Source: Catellatospora vulcania (GTDB lineage: Bacteria > Actinomycetota > Actinomycetes > Mycobacteriales > Micromonosporaceae). From it: a DNA stretch of 64,000 nucleotides. Shown here one piece after another: positions 61,693 through 64,000 of this stretch (positions are counted from its first letter, which is position 1; every line of letters begins with the position of its first letter). The DNA lies in NCBI RefSeq assembly GCF_009720385.1, contig NZ_WARX01000001.1, positions 1,054,001 to 1,118,000 on the forward strand. Direction: 5' to 3'. Position numbers and translations under genes: made by a program. Below the pieces are notes generated by a model. That model had not been told where the DNA came from. It saw only the letters and a list, made by a program, of their open reading frames with translations, and searched no databases.

Positions 61693-61708
61693 TGGTACTC
61701 ATTTACCA
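61693..61708. promoter_or_regulatory. AT-rich dyad in the YbjQ-NUDIX divergent gap
   Basis: TGGTA-N6-TACCA lies in the only AT-rich stretch (about 61660-61725) of the 140-bp gap between the divergent starts. It may be a regulator site or part of a promoter. No -35/-10 pair is convincing. Confidence 0.3.
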
Positions 61709-61766
61709 CCTTTTTGTGTTAATGGGGCGAACGGGGCCCCGTCCGGAGCTGTGGCAGCATCACGTC

Positions 61767-62252
61767 ATGCCGCTCACTCCGATCATCGCCACCCTCGCCT
61801 ACGTGCTGTCCCCCGACGGGGGCAGCGTGCTGCTGCTGCACCGCGACAAGCGGCCCGACGACATCCACTTCGGAAAGCACGTCGGCCTGGGCGGGCGGGT
61901 CGAGCGCGACGAGGACGTGCTGACCGGCGTGAAGCGCGAGGTCGAGGAGGAGTCGGGACTGATCGCCCGGCGGCTGTCACTGCGCGGCACGGTCTCCTGG
62001 CCGGGCTTCGGCCGCCGCGGCGAGGACTGGTTCGGGTTCGTGTTCCGGGTCGACGAGTTCGCCGGCGAGCCGCACCAGGGCAACCACGAGGGCACGCTCG
62101 GCTGGGTGCCCCGCGAGCGCCTGTACGAGGTGCCGATGTGGGCCAGCGACCACGAGTGGCTGCCGATGGTCTTCGACGACGACCCGCGCCCGTTCCACGG
62201 AGTCATGCCCTACCGCGACGGCGAGATGGTGAGCTGGAGCTTCGTGCGCTGA
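61767..62252 (+). CDS. NUDIX hydrolase (MutT-like)
   Basis: A 161-residue pyrophosphohydrolase. The Nudix box is complete: G-x5-E-x7-REVEEESGL, within VGLGGRVERDEDVLTGVKRE and VEEESGL. Flanking strands (TPIIATLAYVLSPDGGSVLL) and HFGKHVGLGG resemble the 8-oxo-dGTP/MTH1-like branch. The ATG at 61767 gives the whole domain. A role in nucleotide sanitation is plausible but the substrate is not proven. Confidence 0.9.
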   Translation: MPLTPIIATLAYVLSPDGGSVLLLHRDKRPDDIHFGKHVGLGGRVERDEDVLTGVKREVEEESGLIARRLSLRGTVSWPGFGRRGEDWFGFVFRVDEFAGEPHQGNHEGTLGWVPRERLYEVPMWASDHEWLPMVFDDDPRPFHGVMPYRDGEMVSWSFVR

Positions 62253-62411
62253 CCGCCGGTGCCCGACGCGGTTCACACAGTCGGATCGGTCAATATATCT
62301 GCCGCTGTATGCGCCGCCGCCTACAGTGTGCTGATCGCGGCCCGGGTACGGGGGTGCGGTCGCGGGGAAGCGGTGATGGCCCGACCATCCCACGCTGGCA
62401 GCGCGAGCTGC

Positions 62412-64000
62412 CTACGGAGGGTGTGGGAGGGTCGGGTCAGCACCGGTGAGAAACGTCTCCATCGGCTGCTCGTCCGGGGCGCCGTACAGGTCGAACAGCC
62501 CGGTCGCCGTGTTGCGGCTGTGCGCGGCCGCCGCGTGGTCGCCGAGCGCCGCCTGCACCTTGCCCAGATGGCGCAGGGCCGAGCCCCGGCGGACGGGGTC
62601 GTTGATCTCGATCGCCCGCTGCAGCGCTTCGGCGGCGTCGGCGTGGGCCAGCTCGGGCCGTCGCGCCCGCAGGAGAATCTCGGCCCGGCACAGCTTCATG
62701 TCCAGCCAGTGCGCGTGATCGTGCAGCGCGGCCGACAGCGCCACGCTGCGGGTGCAGTAGTGGATCGCCGGTCGGACCCTGCCGAGCTGCGCGTACAGCA
62801 CCCCGAGTTGGCCCAGCGCCATCATGCGGTGCGTGGTCGCGGCACCGGTGCCGATGAGACGCAGGCTGCGCCGGACGGACAGGACGGCCTCCTCGAAGCG
62901 CCGCAACCCGGCGAGCGCCTCGGCGGCGTTGGTGATCACGATCGACTGCAGGCGTGCGTCGCCGGTGGCCTCCAGCGCTTCGCGGCTCATGTCGTACCAG
63001 CGCAGTGCCTCATCGAACTGCCCGATGCGTCCGTTGAGGATGCCCAGGCCGTTGGCCGCGGCGGCGACGCCGTCCAGGTCGCCGAGCGACTGCCAGGCGG
63101 CGAGCGCACGCATCAGGCCGACCCGGGACTCGTCGTAGCGGCGCTGGTAGTAGCGGGCCTGGCCGAGCGAGTTGTGGGCGATCGGCTCGGCGGCGAGGTC
63201 GTCGGGGGTGCGCAGGCGGAGCGCGGTCTCGGCCAGCCGGATGAACCCGTCGGTGTCGCGGCGCAGCGCGTAGTTGCTCGTGGCGCGCAGCAGCTGCGTC
63301 GGGTAGCGGCGAGCCGTGCCGGTGGCCTCGCCGGCCTGCTCGGCGGCGGCGAACGCGCACACCAGCTCCGCGTCGAGCCAGCGGCGGGCGTCCTGCGTCG
63401 TCGAGAGCTCGACCAGGTCGGTGCCCTCCGGACCGGTCAGCGCCGGATCGATGGGCCGGGCCACGCCGGCGAAGTGCTGCACCGCCCGGCGGGCCGTGCC
63501 CACGTAGTACACGAGCAGGCGGCGCAGCGCCTCGGCGCGCCAGGACGGTGAGTCCTCGGCCAGCGCGCACTCCGCGGCGTACAGCCGCAGCAGGTCGTGC
63601 AGCCGGAAGCGGCCGGCGTCGACCTCGACCATGCGCGCGTCGACGAGCCGGTCCAGCGCCGACGCGGCGGCCGACCGCGAGTCGCCCAGCAGCGCGGCCA
63701 TCGCCGCGACGCTCAGGTGCGGCACGCGGGCCAGGCCCGCCAGCCGGAACGCGCGCGCGGCCGCCGGGTCGAGGGCGTGGTAGCTGGCCTGGAAGCAGGA
63801 CCGGATCGCCATGTCGTCGGTGTGCAGCTCGTCGAGGCGGTGGCGCTCGTCGACCAGCCGGTCCACCAGGTCCTGCGCCGACCAGTCCGGGCGGGCGGCG
63901 AGCCGGGCGGCGGCGATGCGCAACGCGAGCGGGAGCCGGTCGCACATGGCCACCAGCCGCTGCGCGGCGGCCGCGTCGTCGGGGCGGCCCAGCATACGCA
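62412..64000 (-). CDS. AfsR/SARP-like regulator, C-terminal NB-ARC and TPR part (truncated by window edge)
   Basis: The gene enters from the right edge; about 528 residues remain, ending at TAG 62412. The first visible part, CDRLPLALRIAAARLAARPD, is the GLPLA-type motif of NB-ARC ATPases, followed by the winged-helix part (ARVPHLSVAAMAALLGDSRS, RLHDLLRLYAAECAL). From about residue 230 TPR-like repeats follow (NSLGQARYYQRRYDESRVGL, LGILNGRIGQFDEALRWYD, LGKVQAALGDHAAAAHSRNT). This is the C-terminal arrangement of AfsR-type regulators, whose SARP and BTAD domains would lie beyond the window. These control secondary metabolism or development. Confidence 0.82.
   Translation of the reverse strand, partial: RMLGRPDDAAAAQRLVAMCDRLPLALRIAAARLAARPDWSAQDLVDRLVDERHRLDELHTDDMAIRSCFQASYHALDPAAARAFRLAGLARVPHLSVAAMAALLGDSRSAAASALDRLVDARMVEVDAGRFRLHDLLRLYAAECALAEDSPSWRAEALRRLLVYYVGTARRAVQHFAGVARPIDPALTGPEGTDLVELSTTQDARRWLDAELVCAFAAAEQAGEATGTARRYPTQLLRATSNYALRRDTDGFIRLAETALRLRTPDDLAAEPIAHNSLGQARYYQRRYDESRVGLMRALAAWQSLGDLDGVAAAANGLGILNGRIGQFDEALRWYDMSREALEATGDARLQSIVITNAAEALAGLRRFEEAVLSVRRSLRLIGTGAATTHRMMALGQLGVLYAQLGRVRPAIHYCTRSVALSAALHDHAHWLDMKLCRAEILLRARRPELAHADAAEALQRAIEINDPVRRGSALRHLGKVQAALGDHAAAAHSRNTATGLFDLYGAPDEQPMETFLTGADPTLPHPP

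Overview
The window comes from a high-GC, filament-forming actinomycete, most likely of the family Micromonosporaceae (a Catellatospora- or Actinoplanes-like genus). This is inferred from very GC-rich third codon positions, frequent GTG starts, several apparently leaderless genes, SigE- and SigF-type sigma factors, F420/LLM-type enzymes, an AfsR-like regulator, and secreted glycosidases with Pro/Ser linkers and CBMs. No rRNA, tRNA, CRISPR array or intact insertion sequence was seen.

Layout. 1-1.2 kb: the tail of an upstream gene, a deazaflavin-type reductase behind a SoxR-like promoter, and a small secreted protein. 1.3-6.4 kb: a large secreted GH81 beta-1,3-glucanase with LacI-type operators, a dienelactone hydrolase and an AlkZ-related protein. 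6.8-8.6 kb: a 67-residue HTH-like protein and a polytopic membrane protein. 8.9-16.3 kb: an amino-sugar uptake locus with an RpiR regulator, a SIS protein, an NgcEFG-like ABC transporter, a secreted GH16-CBM5/12 enzyme and a GlcNAc-type kinase. 16.3-23.9 kb: an island of visibly lower GC with long gene-free flanks. It carries a heme-oxygenase-like diiron protein, an FAD amine oxidase, a 2-hydroxyacid dehydrogenase lacking key catalytic residues, and a two-gene module of a 2-TM protein plus a NACHT ATPase fused to an FGE-sulfatase-like domain.

24-46 kb: ordinary chromosomal genes. These include an ArsR/MFS pair, an AraC/VOC pair, a SulP transporter, an LLM oxidoreductase, a Gly-rich/Ig-like secreted protein, Tex with an RGG tail, a hydrolase, MFS pumps, a multicopper oxidase, an amidase-EcsC-LacI operon, and a CBM2 esterase under a promoter with LacI-like palindromes. 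46-56.9 kb: a SigE-type sigma factor with a membrane partner, CutA, transporters, a Spo0M-like protein, a flavin reductase, DUF2277 and a GlxA-type regulator. 57-64 kb: a GT4/glycogen-debranching pair, a SigF-type sigma factor, YbjQ, a NUDIX hydrolase and the C-terminal part of an AfsR-like NB-ARC/TPR regulator that runs off the window.

The least explained parts are the low-GC island with its NACHT-FGE/2-TM pair and its unusual redox trio, and two families of dispersed inverted-repeat elements: 59 bp at 33.4 and 54.5 kb, and 79 bp at 6.6 and 52.3 kb. Each family has two ungapped copies whose loops are conserved, so they are not just chance terminators.
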